Below are positions 51,301 to 63,819 of a stretch of 64,000 nucleotides of DNA, piece after piece (within the stretch, counting starts at the first letter, position 1; every line of letters begins with the position of its first letter). A program made the translations under genes and the position numbers. The stretch comes from Bugula neritina (taxonomy: Eukaryota; Bryozoa; Gymnolaemata; Cheilostomatida; Bugulidae): the NCBI GenBank assembly GCA_964035545.1, contig OZ037765.1, positions 9,542,698 to 9,606,697 on the forward strand, given 5' to 3'. Under the pieces are notes generated by a model. It was given only the letters and a program-made list of their open reading frames with translations, did no database searches and was not told the origin of the DNA.

Positions 51301-53286
51301 CAACACCGACTTGAAGTCACTTTACTTTTTATACAAAGTTTAAATGTTTTAAAATTGCCTCTTTCCATTTAATTTTCTGGTACATTATGCTTTGGCGGCG
51401 AGTTATGAGTTATCCAATTTTTATACCAACTTTGAATGGTGAGAAGACACACAATCTATGAAGAGGATAACATGTTAGGACAAAATTTGTCAACTAACAA
51501 CTCTAAAATTACACAATTTAAAAATGCCTTAAGCAAGCATGTATACAGCTGCAAGCAGAGTGTTAGTTATGTAGGGAGTGTCTAACTTAGCCTACAAGAC
51601 ATAAGGTGAGCTTACCATTTAGGGACCTCTGTCGGTAGTAAGCTACAAGTGCCTTAGGCTGGTTCTGACATAATTGTTCTAAAACATTGCATATGGGGTT
51701 TAGATCCCACTGAGACAGACAGCTTTTCTAATACTTTGGGCCTTGAAACAAACCATCACAAGTTTAAAAATGATATCCAGAAATTCGTTAATTTTTAAAT
51801 TAGTAATCTACCAACTTCTATTTAAAATGTGCAAGTTCTCAGACTTATTATAATGTGGTTGAACAGTGATGCTGTGGGACAAAATTTTTCCTTTAGACTA
51901 CCGCTTCAACACTATCCAGCAATTTGCTCAAGTCTATAAACTCTTAAAACTATTTTATTAAAATAATAAATAGTACATTTGCTAACATATATTTTAAAAA
52001 TATTTTCCCAATTTTACTACAGATCAATTTGATGAATTACAGTAATGCACCATAACCCAGCAGCCTACTATAATGGCAGACAATTCTACTAGTAGCCTAT
52101 ACTTATCTCAAAAATAGAAAAGTAAACTTTTATCTAAATAGTTGACATTCCTCTACTTAATAGGTTGTTTGCTTAGGTAACTAGCCATGCCTTAATGGAA
52201 TACGATAAGCTAGAGTACTGCACACAGCCATGACTTGAAGAACCGGAATGCAAACATTGCATTGATAAGATCACTGCTTCTATACACAACATGCCTATTA
52301 CATAATTACTACACTGTGCGTGAGCAAGGCAGTGCAAGTGTAACAGAGTCTATCACAGATAATTAACTTGTTGAAGCAACTTCCGAATAATTTATGTAAA
52401 TCACAGTAATGCTTGAATGGTCACCAAAACAAAAAAAAGTTTTCTATACATTGGAGTAAATAACATAATCAGTTACCACATGTATTGATTACGGAATGGA
52501 ATGTTCTGACTCATCAGTATTTTAGGTACTTGAGTCAAGTATAAACTATTGTACTAAGTTCTTAGCTTATCCACCTAGCCACATGCAAGATTGTTTCTTT
52601 ATGTGAAGAGGTAACAGAAAAACATGTGCTGCAAAAGAGTTACTAACTGTCTCCCACAAAAAACTAATTATGAGCAACTTACCCCATACTGACTGGAGCT
52701 GCAGTTTTCGGTGCAAAGTTCCGAGTGTAACATGTTTTACAATAAATGTCATTCTCATGTTCATTCAAAGTAAAACTCTCAAGAGCTTTGTTACAGCTAC
52801 CTATAAAAACAATCGTAATATTATATTGAATAGAACGATTTAAAGGTGAAAAGTAAGTCATTGAAAGTAAGTTATATTCTTGATATATCAGAACTAAAAC
52901 CTACAGATAAATTAAAGATGATAAAATAAAGAATTTTTTGCATGACTGAAAAGCTTATTGTTTAAACTGATGTAATAGTATTTTATACACTGTCAAATAT
53001 ATTACGAAATGCTGGAAAATGAATATTTTCACAAAAATAATAATTTACCCTTGCACAATACATTGATAAAACACTTAATCTTCTACCTCATAAAATACAT
53101 GTTTATAATGCATATAATATTTTGTCACCAGGTAGAATTAGGTGGGTGAAAAATAAAATATTTACCACATGTTAGGCACCGCTTATGCCACTTCTGACCC
53201 CTAGCAATTGCTTCTTCAGCAAAATATACCGACTTCAAACAACGAGGACATTTCGGGGCACCACCTAAACCCGCTAAGGATGCCAT
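45365..53286 (-). CDS. Mlp84B: Five-LIM muscle protein, Mlp84B type, ten exons, about 518 aa
   Basis: Sarcomeric Z-disc LIM protein, the invertebrate multi-LIM counterpart of vertebrate CRPs (Drosophila Mlp84B: five LIMs, 495 aa). Exons: 53286-53166, 52800-52683, 51186-51050, 50465-50303, 49998-49844, 48028-47863, 47104-46950, 46730-46559, 46386-46241, 45588-45365; every join keeps frame. LIM domains start near residues 13, 98, 204, 311 and 417, each encoded by two exons split after the KWHK..CLKC block. Each reads C-x2-C...FAEE...WHK-x2-C-x2-C then C-N-K...YC-x2-CYGK. LIM2-5 are followed by [11 protein letters not shown]1 lacks it. The C-terminus is Glu/Tyr-rich ([13 protein letters not shown]). 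The spacers carry repeated SYAEAQ-like motifs. Confidence 0.96.
47693..47698 (-). terminator. Candidate internal polyadenylation signal in the Mlp84B-like gene
   Basis: AATAAA on the minus strand, about 155 nt beyond an in-frame TAG (47855-47853) reached if exon 6 is not spliced. It would end a 289-residue, three-LIM product. Confidence 0.35.
48063..49230 (+). mobile_element. Non-autonomous hAT-like DNA transposon
   Basis: 1,168 bp bounded by a perfect 12-bp terminal inverted repeat (CAGGGTTGGGGT) and flanked by an exact 8-bp direct duplication GTCACAGG (48055-48062 and 49231-49238). The 8-bp duplication and CAGGG terminus fit the hAT superfamily. Both subterminal regions are arrays of TGTAAT/TAATTG. 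There is no transposase. A second foldback element is nested inside. It lies in the intron between exons 5 and 6 of the five-LIM gene. Confidence 0.9.
48328..48970. mobile_element. Nested foldback element within the hAT-like transposon
   Basis: Ends are imperfect inverted copies of each other over about 220-250 bp each (outer tips GGTCATTCCATGCC and GGTATGGAATGAC; shared inner blocks such as GTCTCAGATTTTG, CCTGACACAA and GAGGAAAATTTGTGATT), around a central loop near 48.55-48.72 kb. Arm identity is roughly 80% by eye. No coding capacity. Confidence 0.8.
49661..49822 (-). mobile_element. Short MITE, copy 2
   Basis: 162 bp with terminal repeats TAGGCGCAGTAATGGAGAAG and, at the other end, the complement of a similar sequence. 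The interior (TTAGAAATGTAACAAAAGAA) is the reverse complement of copies 1 and 3. It ends only 21 bp from exon 5 of the five-LIM gene, just inside the donor side of the intron. Confidence 0.8.
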
Positions 53287-53735
53287 CTGACCAATATAAA
53301 TCACAAGATACTTCTAATCTCTACAACAAGTGTGGCGCAATTTATTAAATTTTTTCCTCTCTTAGTCTTTCGCCTCCTTGGTGTAAATATAAGCTTTTTT
53401 ACAATACAGTGGCTCATTAATATAATTGCATGTTTTTAACTTGAGAACATGACACAACTATAAATTCCAGGATTGAAAATTTTAACTTAAACTGCTAATT
53501 TTAGAGGTCATTGGCTGCAGATAAATAGTAAACAGCTAATATTTTTATGAACATTGGAAGAGCCAAAATCTTTAAAAAAAATTCACACAAATAGAGCAAG
53601 ATCAGCAAATAGTACTTATTACTATTATTACATTATCATTATTAATGTTTCATAAGCAAAATGATACATAGACTAGATTAAGTTACAAAATCTAACAATG
53701 TCAGTGGTGTGTGACGATTTTAGGTAAAAAATAGG

Positions 53736-53950
53736 ACAGGTAAAAATGGCACAGGTAATAGTGGCACAAATCGAAAAGTAGATAAAAATGGCACAGAGAT
53801 GCTAATTTTCCCCAAACCCCCAACCCTTAAACCCGAACCCCAAACCCCCCATCCTCAAACCCCTAACCACCACCTCAAACCCTGATATTGAAGTGTGCCA
53901 GTTTTGCCTACTTTGCCATTTGTGCTGTTATTACCTGTGCCTTTTTTAGC
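53736..53950. repeat. Small foldback with C-rich loop
   Basis: The left arm (GGCACAGGTAATAGTGGCAC within 53736-53775) is mirrored by the right arm (TGCTGTTATTACCTGTGCC near 53920-53945). The loop contains a C-rich tract (runs of three to six C separated by AA, AAA or TTAA, about 53810-53880), so the minus strand has several closely spaced G runs. Confidence 0.7.
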
Positions 53951-54119
53951 AGTGCAATGAGACCGTGAGGGACACACCAGTTTGAAAAAAGTAGCAACAA
54001 ATGAAATTCAATACTGGTGACTATTTATATTGTAAATTTAGTAAACAGCTTTCATTTTGTTTATGCAGAAAAATGTAGGTCTAAAATTGACAATTTAGTA
54101 TAAGTTAACCATAGGCATA

Positions 54120-54560
54120 GCTATAACAGTATAAGTGAGTATCACTATCAGTATCACAGCATCAGCATGAGTACCACATTCACTATCAGTATCAGTATGA
54201 GTCATGGTCTAACTCTATGGGTATAATAACTATGTCTATAGTGATAGTCTATAAGTATAATACAATCACTATAGCCTATGGCTATAAGTATAGGTATTGC
54301 TATTACTATTAGTATTACTATTAGTATAACCATTACCAGGGTAGGCGATAGCCGATAAAGATAAGACTAAATTATATTTATTGTAAATATTAAATTTAAT
54401 ATCCCAAATACGAAATAACTGTACTATTAGTATTAGTATTAGTACTATAACTATAATATTAATAATAATATCATTATGATTATCAATATGTATAACTATA
54501 AGCACAGTCATATTGAATATATAATTAATAATTATAATAATAATTATTACTATGAACACT
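54120..54560. repeat. Cluster of short-period AT-rich arrays
   Basis: GTATCACTATCA, GGCTATAAGTATA, ATTACTATTAGT and TAATAATTATAA blocks in series, the same style as clusters at 12.3, 22.4 and 36.3 kb. Confidence 0.75.
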
Positions 54561-55462
54561 TACACTTTGACTTACAGTATCACTTTTTAGTTTTTGAAAA
54601 AAAAAACTAAATCAAAAGAAAATGAAAATGTAATCTTTAACCTTAAGTTTAATAATTATAATAAATATAATTTGAGCTATTTTTATTTTAAATTACTAAA
54701 TTAGTATTCATCATAATGATAATCATAATGTGATCATAATCAAAACGTTGCTTTTAACGGCATTTTCGCAACACATTACTGATTACTGAATGATTAATTA
54801 TAATGATAATCATTATTGTTAGTGTTTGCCAAAAGTGAACCACGATATAACCATTACAGTATAGTAATAGTTGCATTTGTGTTAGACTGGTGGCTATTCA
54901 TTTGGCTATTCTATTGTTATGAAAACAACAATTTCAATTTGTCAATTATCGTAAGCTCGACATGACAGACAACCTCAGACGTGATTCGTTGTTTAAGAAT
55001 ACGGTTTCAATTTACTTAAACAAATCAGAGTAGCAGAGTATTTAAATAAGCCAATTAAAATTTTAATAAAATCCTAAGCAAAGTCTACATCGCTTGCGAG
55101 ATGCATTTGTTATGCCCGATTTTCCTTACGTTATAACCGAAATTCTACAAGCATGGTTACAACTCATCCACTCCAGTAAACTTCTACTTAAACTTACAGT
55201 TTAAAGTTAATGTTTTACATAAATGATAGAACCTTAAAGCCAAAGTAAAAACCAAGTCATTGTTAAAGTGACAGTGAAAGCTGGGGTTAAAGATGTCGCA
55301 AATGTATGTGATTGTGTATAAATATTAAATAAAGGCAACCACCACCGCATTACGTCAGTTTTACTGATCGTCATTGACTGTTGAGTTTTGAGTGATCACG
55401 GTCACTGTCGGCGTGACAGCATCACCAGGCATCAGATTCACTTTCAGTCATCACTCATCACC

Positions 55463-58400
55463 ATGTCTGTACCTAACATACGAAACGAGATTGGACCGTA
55501 CAAAGCTACAAAACTGGTAAGTGACCAATTTGAATAATTTCAGTAAATGTAGCAATCCTGATATTTTAATTCATATTAATATTCATATTCATATTGGTAT
55601 TGATATTGAATTTGATAATCATAATGATATTCAATTTGAATTTCCAATTCATATTAAGCATCCAACATTAATATTCTTATTGAATTCATGTTCATATTGA
55701 TGTTGAAATTTGATAATGATATTGCCATGGTCACACGAGTAATATAAAATATTAATATAAATTATTAAATAATAAAATTAAATGTCAATTGTCATTGAAT
55801 GCTATTGTCATTAAATTTGTTATACTATTACTGTAACAATTGGTAAATGTAATTGATAAAATTATAATAATTATAATTACAATATCAGTAACAATATGAA
55901 TACCGATATCTCTTCTTCTAATGCTTCTAGAATTAATATAATCATTGTATTATTATAATTTAAATTATAGTTTAGTGTAAAACTAAATGTAATATTAAAT
56001 TATTAATAAGTATTAATCTTATGATTTTATGCATAATTATTTAATTATTGCTACATGTAAATGTAGTGGCACTAGTAGTGGTAATACTAATACTAATGGT
56101 AATCCTCAACACTGAATAATTTAAATAAGTTGTGAGCTAATTTCACTTTGCACAAACTGTGCTGATAAGTCATAAGACTAAGTAACTTGGTAATACTAAT
56201 AGGATAGTAATACCTATGTCTTATAGTGCAATAAATTCTCTTAGATTGAGGTCACATTAAGTCAGGTTAGCCAAGTCATGTTCAGTCAAATTGTAGTTCA
56301 AGTCAATTAAAGCAAAGACTTGAGTTGAATTAAATTAAAAGCAATGATCAAGTATGTAGTGCTTATTTAAATATTTTCATTCATTAGACAAAAAGTTTTC
56401 AAGCATGCATTTAGTAGTTCAGTTTATTAAAATAGTTCCAAATTTAGGAATTGCAAATACTAAATGTAGTGATTATTGGAATCAACAGTTAGGTGAAGAG
56501 ATGTAGATTTCTGAGCAGCTTGGGTTTATTTTTTTTGTTTAGGTTTAAAGCATGGTGGCTTTGTTTAATAGTTCATTGGTTTGTGCTTTTTTAATTTAAA
56601 ATAAATTGACTCAAAGTTTGTGTATTTAATGAATTTAATCTAGCAAAATAAGGGCAGAAGCGGTAATTAAATTGTCATTGGGCATGAACACTGACTCAAA
56701 GTTTTCCATATTAATTTACATTTTAATTCAGCTGGCACAATTGCAAAGAGAAGATAACTTTGTACAGATTGCATAGTAGTGTGTGGTTTTCCTTCGATGT
56801 AATCTGTACAGATTCATTCGCCTTCATGGAAATGCAGTGATAGTCTGCAAAAATTAGCTTACTATTCAATTTAGAATTAGAACAAAACCGAAATTTGTTT
56901 GGAGCAAGTATAAATTATTATCAATCTGTTTGAGTAAGCACCATCTGATGAAATATAAATGTATCTCTCAGTTTTAATTATTGAAAGAATCTTGCTCAAC
57001 TTATTCTTGAACACATTTTTAGTGGAATGATATAATAAGAATATTTAGAGCTGGAATGCCAATTGGACGGCACTGGAAGCAGCTACGACCTTACGATGAC
57101 TGTTTTGTAGCTAGCGAGGCTGTTGATTGGTTGTTTGAGGTTCTTCAGCACCGCCATGATTCTAGCCCTAAACTTACCAGGTATTATTATACACACAATA
57201 TACTATTGTACATCATTGTACTAAAGAGAAGTCAGGGCTAGTGTTTGAAGATGCTGGCTGCTCTAGTATGACACATGCATTAGCAGGGCCATAATATAAT
57301 ACATGCATTCACCTTGTGGCTAAAACCCAGCAGGGGATACCAGTTGTAACATCTAAGGAATAGTTAACTCAGTGTTATGTTTAATGCCATGTTGTATTCA
57401 TTAGCACATTCATAAAGCACCTACAGTTGTTGGCTAATTATAAATTGTATATATTGTTGTTTTTGAAATGAATGGTATTGTAACTACATTAAATTGGGTT
57501 AGTCATTAGTGTATTCGGAAACCTTGAAATACACATTTAGGAGCAGTAGGAGAAAAATTGAGATATTAAGTTTTGATTTGGGGTGCAAGTTGCAATTCTT
57601 TAGAGAAGATAACTTCTTTTGCTACATTTCTAATTTAGAACACAGGCTTTTCTCAATTTCTCCATTACTGCACCTACATCTTGAAATACCCCTTTTCCCT
57701 AGTTATATTTTATATACATATATACAGGAAGCTAGAAGGTTTATTCATTTCAACATATACTGCTAGCTGTATATTATTACATTTCCTGCACTTGGTGCAA
57801 CTTCACTGACTACACAGTAAACATCAACGAGGTTATTTTTAAATGTTTATTGATGTTAACTTATTCATCTACAGACCGCAGGTATTGAAGCTGCTACAAA
57901 AGTTTCATCGCAGCAACTACATCGTAGATGTGAGAGGTCATAAGTACGACTCTGAGGTGTTTGAAGAAAATGGCAGGCTGTTTAGGTAATGTTGGTATTT
58001 CCTTTTGCCTTGACAATTTTTATTAATGAAAATCTTGTTTAGTATGAGAATTATTATTGTGTCATGGTAAGAACTTCTTGTAGCCGTTACTGTTATATTA
58101 ACCAATAATAAGCTGGTCCATGTTATGAAACATAGTATTGTAATTTGTAGTTAAAGTTCACTTACTCCCTATTCGAGTTATGTACACTCTGATATTTCTG
58201 CAGGGCTAAAGCTTTGCTAGAACATCATCAATTGCACTCGCACACGAACATACACTGTATATATTGTGAATTTACTATTTGCTTTACTAGATTCGTCGCT
58301 CTCTCTCCCATTAAAACTCCGCAGTGGCCACGTATGAAGACTGTTTCCATGCCAAGGGATCCCCCCTACATTGCTGGCCTAGACAAGGTGAAAACAGGAG

Positions 58401-61400
58401 ATATTTTCCAAGAACAAGGATCCTCTTCGAAACTCACCGCTTTAAAATCAACTGAAAACAAAGAGAATGCATCAAGGCAAGAACTGCACTCAGTCCAAGC
58501 CAACGGAAAACAGACGGTCAAGGAGTTTAATGTGGATGTTTTGTGGAAAACTACTGTACTTCGATGGTATGAATTAAGATATTAGTTTTTTCTATTATGA
58601 GTTTCGTTTCATTGAGAAACATTCTTCAAAATTCCGATCATACTTTTGTTTAAACATTTTTTATATTTAATTTTAGGCTCGAGGATACGCTACTCATAGA
58701 CGGTATTCAGAACACGTCTGCATTGAAATACCAGTATGTTAAACACAACATGACTGTACTGCATAAGAATGGCTATGTCACAGGTTTCAAAAGAGAAGAT
58801 TTGCCTCCTGCCTGGATCATTACGGCTATGCGCTACCTTGATAGATGTAATTATATTTCAGATACCCTTAAATTTTGTTTGTCGTCACTCCACAGTGTGT
58901 AAAATAAGATAAAGGAATGTTTCTTCAGCTAGTTGTAGAGCTAATTTAAAATTAATTATACATTTTTCTGACGCAATTCAGGGCCAGAGCAGGATGGCAC
59001 GTCTCCAAACTATGAAGGATTCGAAAAAGATGTGTTTGGAATGATTAAAGAATATTTTGACTCACTGAAGGCTCCACTCATACCATTTGATATCTATTTA
59101 CTTTTGTTGGAAGTTTTCAGTAAGTTCATACGTCTATATCTGGTGCAAGAGTGTCATAGTGTAACTGTTATCTAGGTTATTGAAGCAACCTATATCTGGT
59201 ACAATGATGTAGTTAGTATAAGTGTTTTTTTACTGTTGGAACAACTGATTACTGAGTTTCCAAACTATGACTACGTAACTAGTAACCACATTTATGTGTA
59301 TTGACAATTTCTTTCTTGCTTGCAAAATAACATCAATCTGCAATAAATTGTTTCCTCTGCCATCTAGTAGTCGCCTTCCTCCCAAAGCTGGTAAAAACAT
59401 CAACGGAGTGTACATACACTACATTAATTGTCACTTACATATAATTCTAGTGATTGGTCTGTGTTTTTGTAAACAGTACAAATTTTCTCATTCAGTTTCT
59501 GTATATATTACATAGAACTAGCAACTGCATCTCAGCCATCGCCCATAGAGTCTAAAATAACCCGAGTATTGCATGTGTCTGAAACAACTCCAAAAATCCG
59601 CCGATCCCTTCCTGCTCAGAAATCTGGCTCATATCTTAATAACTCTGGTGAGGGTCTTCGCTTATCACTTAGTCTGCAACACGCTTTATATAACGCATGT
59701 CATAGACACATTTCAAAAAAGATATTGGCAAATTGTTTCCATATGTGATCAACTGTTTACAATTACTGTATTTTCTCAGAAACAGTTGCACCAATTCATC
59801 CACCGAGTCATAGTTATGAAGGTGCAGGTCTGCGAGCAAGCATTCGCCATCGAGACATGATGGTTGTATATGATGAACAACCGCGTCCTACCAAATCTTT
59901 ACACCATCCTAATCTATCTGAAAGAAATATGAAAAGGTGGAGCACTGCGGCTCTCAATGACAGTTATAAAGATGCTGTTGATATCAATGGAAAACAATCC
60001 AGAGCCACTCACAAAGATGTGTGCAAGTCACTGGATAAAAAAAGCAGGGGCTACAACTCCAGAGCCGTTCCTTGTCAACCACCAGCAAATATACCTCGTT
60101 CTGTCTCGATGTCTCGGCTTTTAGCTGGCCCAAAAGTGGAGACGGCTTTCGTTGGTGATGATGCGTACACAGTTTATCATCATACATCTCGCTCCAGTCA
60201 CAGGTTAGTACTGAGGTAACTCACTCTTGAACTCAGAGCAACTTTGGCTGAAATAATTCTAAATTTTTTGAGACATTCATTATCAAACTCGACTAAATTG
60301 ACATCTACTGCTCTAAATGCTGCTACTACCACCAATATTTAAAAAAATGTAAACTGAACTAAATTTATCCAAAATATAACTCAATAATCTTGTGATTCTA
60401 TTCAAAATTACTTGTTTATTTACATTTTAGTTTTTCACTCTTTTTTATAGGATCTAGGAAGTTATATTTTCAGCTCTTCATTTTATTCATAGTTTATTAC
60501 AATTATTTTGGTTATTATAAAAAACTAACCATGTCGGAGCTTTCTGAATATTATTTTGGAATCTATTCTATTGTTTAAATATATTTTGTTTGAATAAATT
60601 AAAAAAAGACACCACCTTAAAAGCAGAATATAAATGAGATAGACAAAAGAGAAATAAACTATATTTCAACTATGATCCAGTAGTTTTAATTTTAACCTTC
60701 AAAGTTTGAAGTTTAGAAATAATTATTATGGAGTAATCTCAGCCATTTGTGCACAATCACTAGTTTTGGGTTTGTGTGCAGTTTAGCTCTCACCTTAACA
60801 TTTGTCTCATTTAAATGTAAAAGTATAGTCAATGTTGAGAATTTTCTTTTGCCTTTGTAGAACAAATAACCAGAAGCCAACCTATGTTCCAAGGGCACAT
60901 TCTGTTTATAACTTGTATGATCATGAGACCAAAACTAGCGACACCCACACATTGGTCAAAACATCTAATCTGACCTCTACTAGAGCCAAGTCAGAAAAAT
61001 GTGTGGCTGCCGCTCTTCCATGTAACCATCTCAACTCTGGTCATCACTTGCCTCATTTGTATTCTCAACATAACCGGAGAAATCCTCCTTCGGTAATAAA
61101 CGAGCTGCAACAAAAACAACTGTAAGTACAATAATTGGAGTTGTCTTTTGTAATGTTTATGACATGTGATGACAGTCATACCTGTAGCCAAGTTTGGTTC
61201 CAAGATCTTTTGGAAGTTGATTTATTTTTTTAGCAAGGTAGTGCATGAAACTACAAACAGGAATAATTTATTGCTATGTTGTATAGTATAAGATTAAAGT
61301 TTGTAAACTACAGCTACCTTCATGTGTTGTGACTGAAATAAGACAGCAATTGCCAAGTACAAGCAACAAACGTGCAGGATGTTGATTTTGAGATTAGCTG

Positions 61401-63819
61401 AACTGTAGTTTGCAATATATCCGGTTCTAATGTTAACGAAACTAAAATGATTTCAGATGTACAACCCGGTGGACTAGTATTAAAGCAATAAATTCACACT
61501 ATGTTTACTCCTAGCCTTGCAGAAGAAAACACAAAACTTGTTGAAGTGTATTGATTTATTTCCTGCTATGTAGTAGTAAAACACTTGTAGTAATTTTACT
61601 TACAATATATTATGTGTGTATAGATATTGTTTCAATGTAAACACAAACAGTTTTGTCTTTTTAGCTATAACTCAGAACTAGGGCAGCGGTCTGCCCACCA
61701 GCCCAACCCAGCTAGCTACCAAGACACTGGCTCTATTAGGCTGCAATGTCACAGTTCACCATACACACTTGAAGACAGTGCCGTGCATTACGGTAATCTC
61801 TCATAACATTCTATGCTTATATAAATGAGTTGGATTTATGTGCACAATTCCAAATTGTGTCATGTAGTCTAGTCTAAGCAGCTGAAACTGAAGCTTCGGG
61901 CAGCAAATTACATTTTACATAGTACTACGTCACGGGGTTGGTTTTATCTAGATTATTTGTTTGCGTCTCACTGATGCATTACTAATCAAACTGTTGTAGT
62001 ATAATGTTTATTAAATAGCAAGCCGTTATACTATGTGCAGTAAGTTAGTGCTCAAGCTCTGAATTTGTTTGCAAGTGAGTGTTGTATGCAAGTTACAAAA
62101 TTGAAATTCATTATTATATTTGGTTATATCAAATTGTCAAAACAGCTTGCCTAGGTTGGTTATGTTCTAGAAATCAATTTTTTATATAATCGTAATAAAA
62201 ACAATTTATTATTAGTTAAAAATAAATTAGCACAGTCATTTAAAACAAGAATGGCAAACATGCCTAGGAAACATCTATAAGAAAAGAAATTTGATAATGA
62301 TTTTGTCACTAATAACACTTATTGTTAACGGCAAACACGTTTTTCTGTATTTTTGTGTCATTTTTAATTATCTCAATACTTTGGGTTGCTATTGTTTAAC
62401 TTGACTCATCTTGGCTTGTTATCACTAAGTACTTTAGCGATACATAAGACAAGTCTAGGATAATTAATTGCTATAACAATATGTCAGCCAAGTTAGGGTT
62501 TCAGGGCCACTGCATCTTGTAGCAGCACTTATACTAAACAATACATCTTATAGGATTGTTTCAAGAAAATGAGCAACGCCTGACCAAATCTCTGCAGCTT
62601 ATTCTTCTCTTTCTCCCTCCTTCCAACAGACGGGTCTTACACATGGTACTGAGGCTACTTCATAAGCTTAGTAACAACAAGCAATTGGTGCTCGATGAGA
62701 ATAAATCTAACAAAGCTTTGGTAAGGCACACCATGATAGTTTGAGATTTTTCATGCATGTGTTATGAACATGAATTGTCATTATCTGGATGACTATTTGC
62801 AACATGAGTTTTTTTTACAGTTTCACCTCAAGAGAGCATGGTGGTGAAATTATTTATTATTGTTTGGGTTCTATAACTGGTTAGATGCACTAAAACGGCT
62901 AATCTTGAATTTTGTTCACATCAGAAAAAACACTGTTTACATCAGAAGCCAATAAATTTCACCAAAATTTAAACTAGCTAATTTTTCTGGCTTAAAAAAT
63001 TGAATTAACTACATTAGTAATGTGCAGTTCTAGACAACTGCATAATGTTTAGTATATTCAAATTACTGTCAATATAATATCTGCGAAATAATTGTAGAAG
63101 GTGGAAGCTGATGTAAGTTTATGAATATTGTTTACTTATTTCTAACTGTCTGTCTATATTGCACACCTAACACCGCAATATTATTGTGAATATGTATATA
63201 AACATTACTCTCTGTGTGCATGTTACTTACACCAAGTCCTACAACTTTATCTGTACATTATACTTTGTGTCATTTGCATGCTACATTGAACAGCTTGTTC
63301 TATTGTGTACATGGAACCACTGACAATTTAAATTTTAATCATTCTTGGTTGTCTTGTGTTAATAAAAGTAATTTATAACTGCTTAGAATTTGAATCTAAA
63401 ATTACAATGTAAAATTGTGACATTCACGTGTGATGAAATGGGAATAACAGTTGCAATTTTGGTTTGTGTGTGTCTAGTTTTTGGTTTTTATTGTTTCTCT
63501 CAAAGCAGCTAAGTTTTGACAGTTTATATTATCTACTCTAGAGCTGTACACCTTTATTTTGCCCAGCACAGTGTTGCTAATGTAATTACTAAATTTGGAA
63601 TCATTATGGTGATGTATGCATTTTGATATACAGGTAATAGCATCATTTAGATGCTCCATTCTGCGTGCAGAGAATGGTAGAGATGAGGATATTGGTGTAT
63701 CTAGTAAGTTGCTGAGACATCTGGTAAACTTCTATGATGATATCCTGGCTGTTCCTACATACTTAAAGCAAGACATAGAAAGACAGATTATCAAAGAGAA
63801 TGAAGCTAACAAGCCAAAG
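55463..63819 (+). CDS. DEPDC1: DEPDC1 orthologue, 12 exons seen (735 aa), 3' end beyond the window
   Basis: DEP plus RhoGAP-like protein associated in vertebrates with mitosis and proliferation. Exons: 55463-55516, 57023-57180, 57875-57985, 58291-58566, 58677-58846, 58982-59119, 59516-59647, 59780-60203, 60861-61121, 61665-61792, 62554-62720, 63634-63819; every junction keeps phase. The start MSVPNIRNEIGPYKATKL matches the family opening GPYRATKLWN. The DEP domain covers about residues 15-108 (FRAGMPIGRHWKQL, ASEAVDWLFEVL, GRLFRF). The RhoGAP-like domain is about 190-305 (YEGFEKDVFGMIKEYFDSL) and appears to lack a GAP arginine finger, as in relatives. A long Ser/His-rich disordered region follows, then the conserved helical block LILLFLPPSNRRVLHMVLRL and VPTYLKQDIERQI. 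The last exon ends AAG/gtactg, so further exons lie to the right. Residue-level domain limits are approximate. Confidence 0.94.
57538..57676 (+). mobile_element. Short MITE, copy 3
   Basis: 139 bp with left end TAGGAGCAGTAGGAGAAAAA and right end TTTCTCCATTACTGCACCTA, interior TTTTGCTACATTTCTAATTT in the same orientation as copy 1. It lies in the second intron of DEPDC1. Confidence 0.8.

Larger units (their letters stand above)
53287..55462. other. Head-to-head intergenic interval between Mlp84B-like gene and DEPDC1
   Basis: 2.2 kb that must hold both promoters. It includes a small foldback with a C-rich loop (53.74-53.95 kb) and AT-rich arrays (54.12-54.56 kb). The TTACGTCA at 55350-55357, about 106 bp before the DEPDC1 ATG, resembles a CRE/bZIP site; this is a weak inference from a short match. 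Confidence 0.45.

Noticed and set aside
58204-58290. Upstream extension of DEPDC1 exon 4 from the ag at 58203
   Set aside because: The acceptor at 58290 gives LFRFVALSPIKTP, matching the family LFRFPATSPLKT; the longer version inserts ~29 unrelated residues.
59368-59390. A 23-nt candidate micro-exon in DEPDC1 (VAFLPKL) that would extend the RhoGAP-like domain
   Set aside because: Exon 6 (ends 59119) joins the exon at 59516 in correct phase without it; including it leaves a stop codon after the next acceptor.
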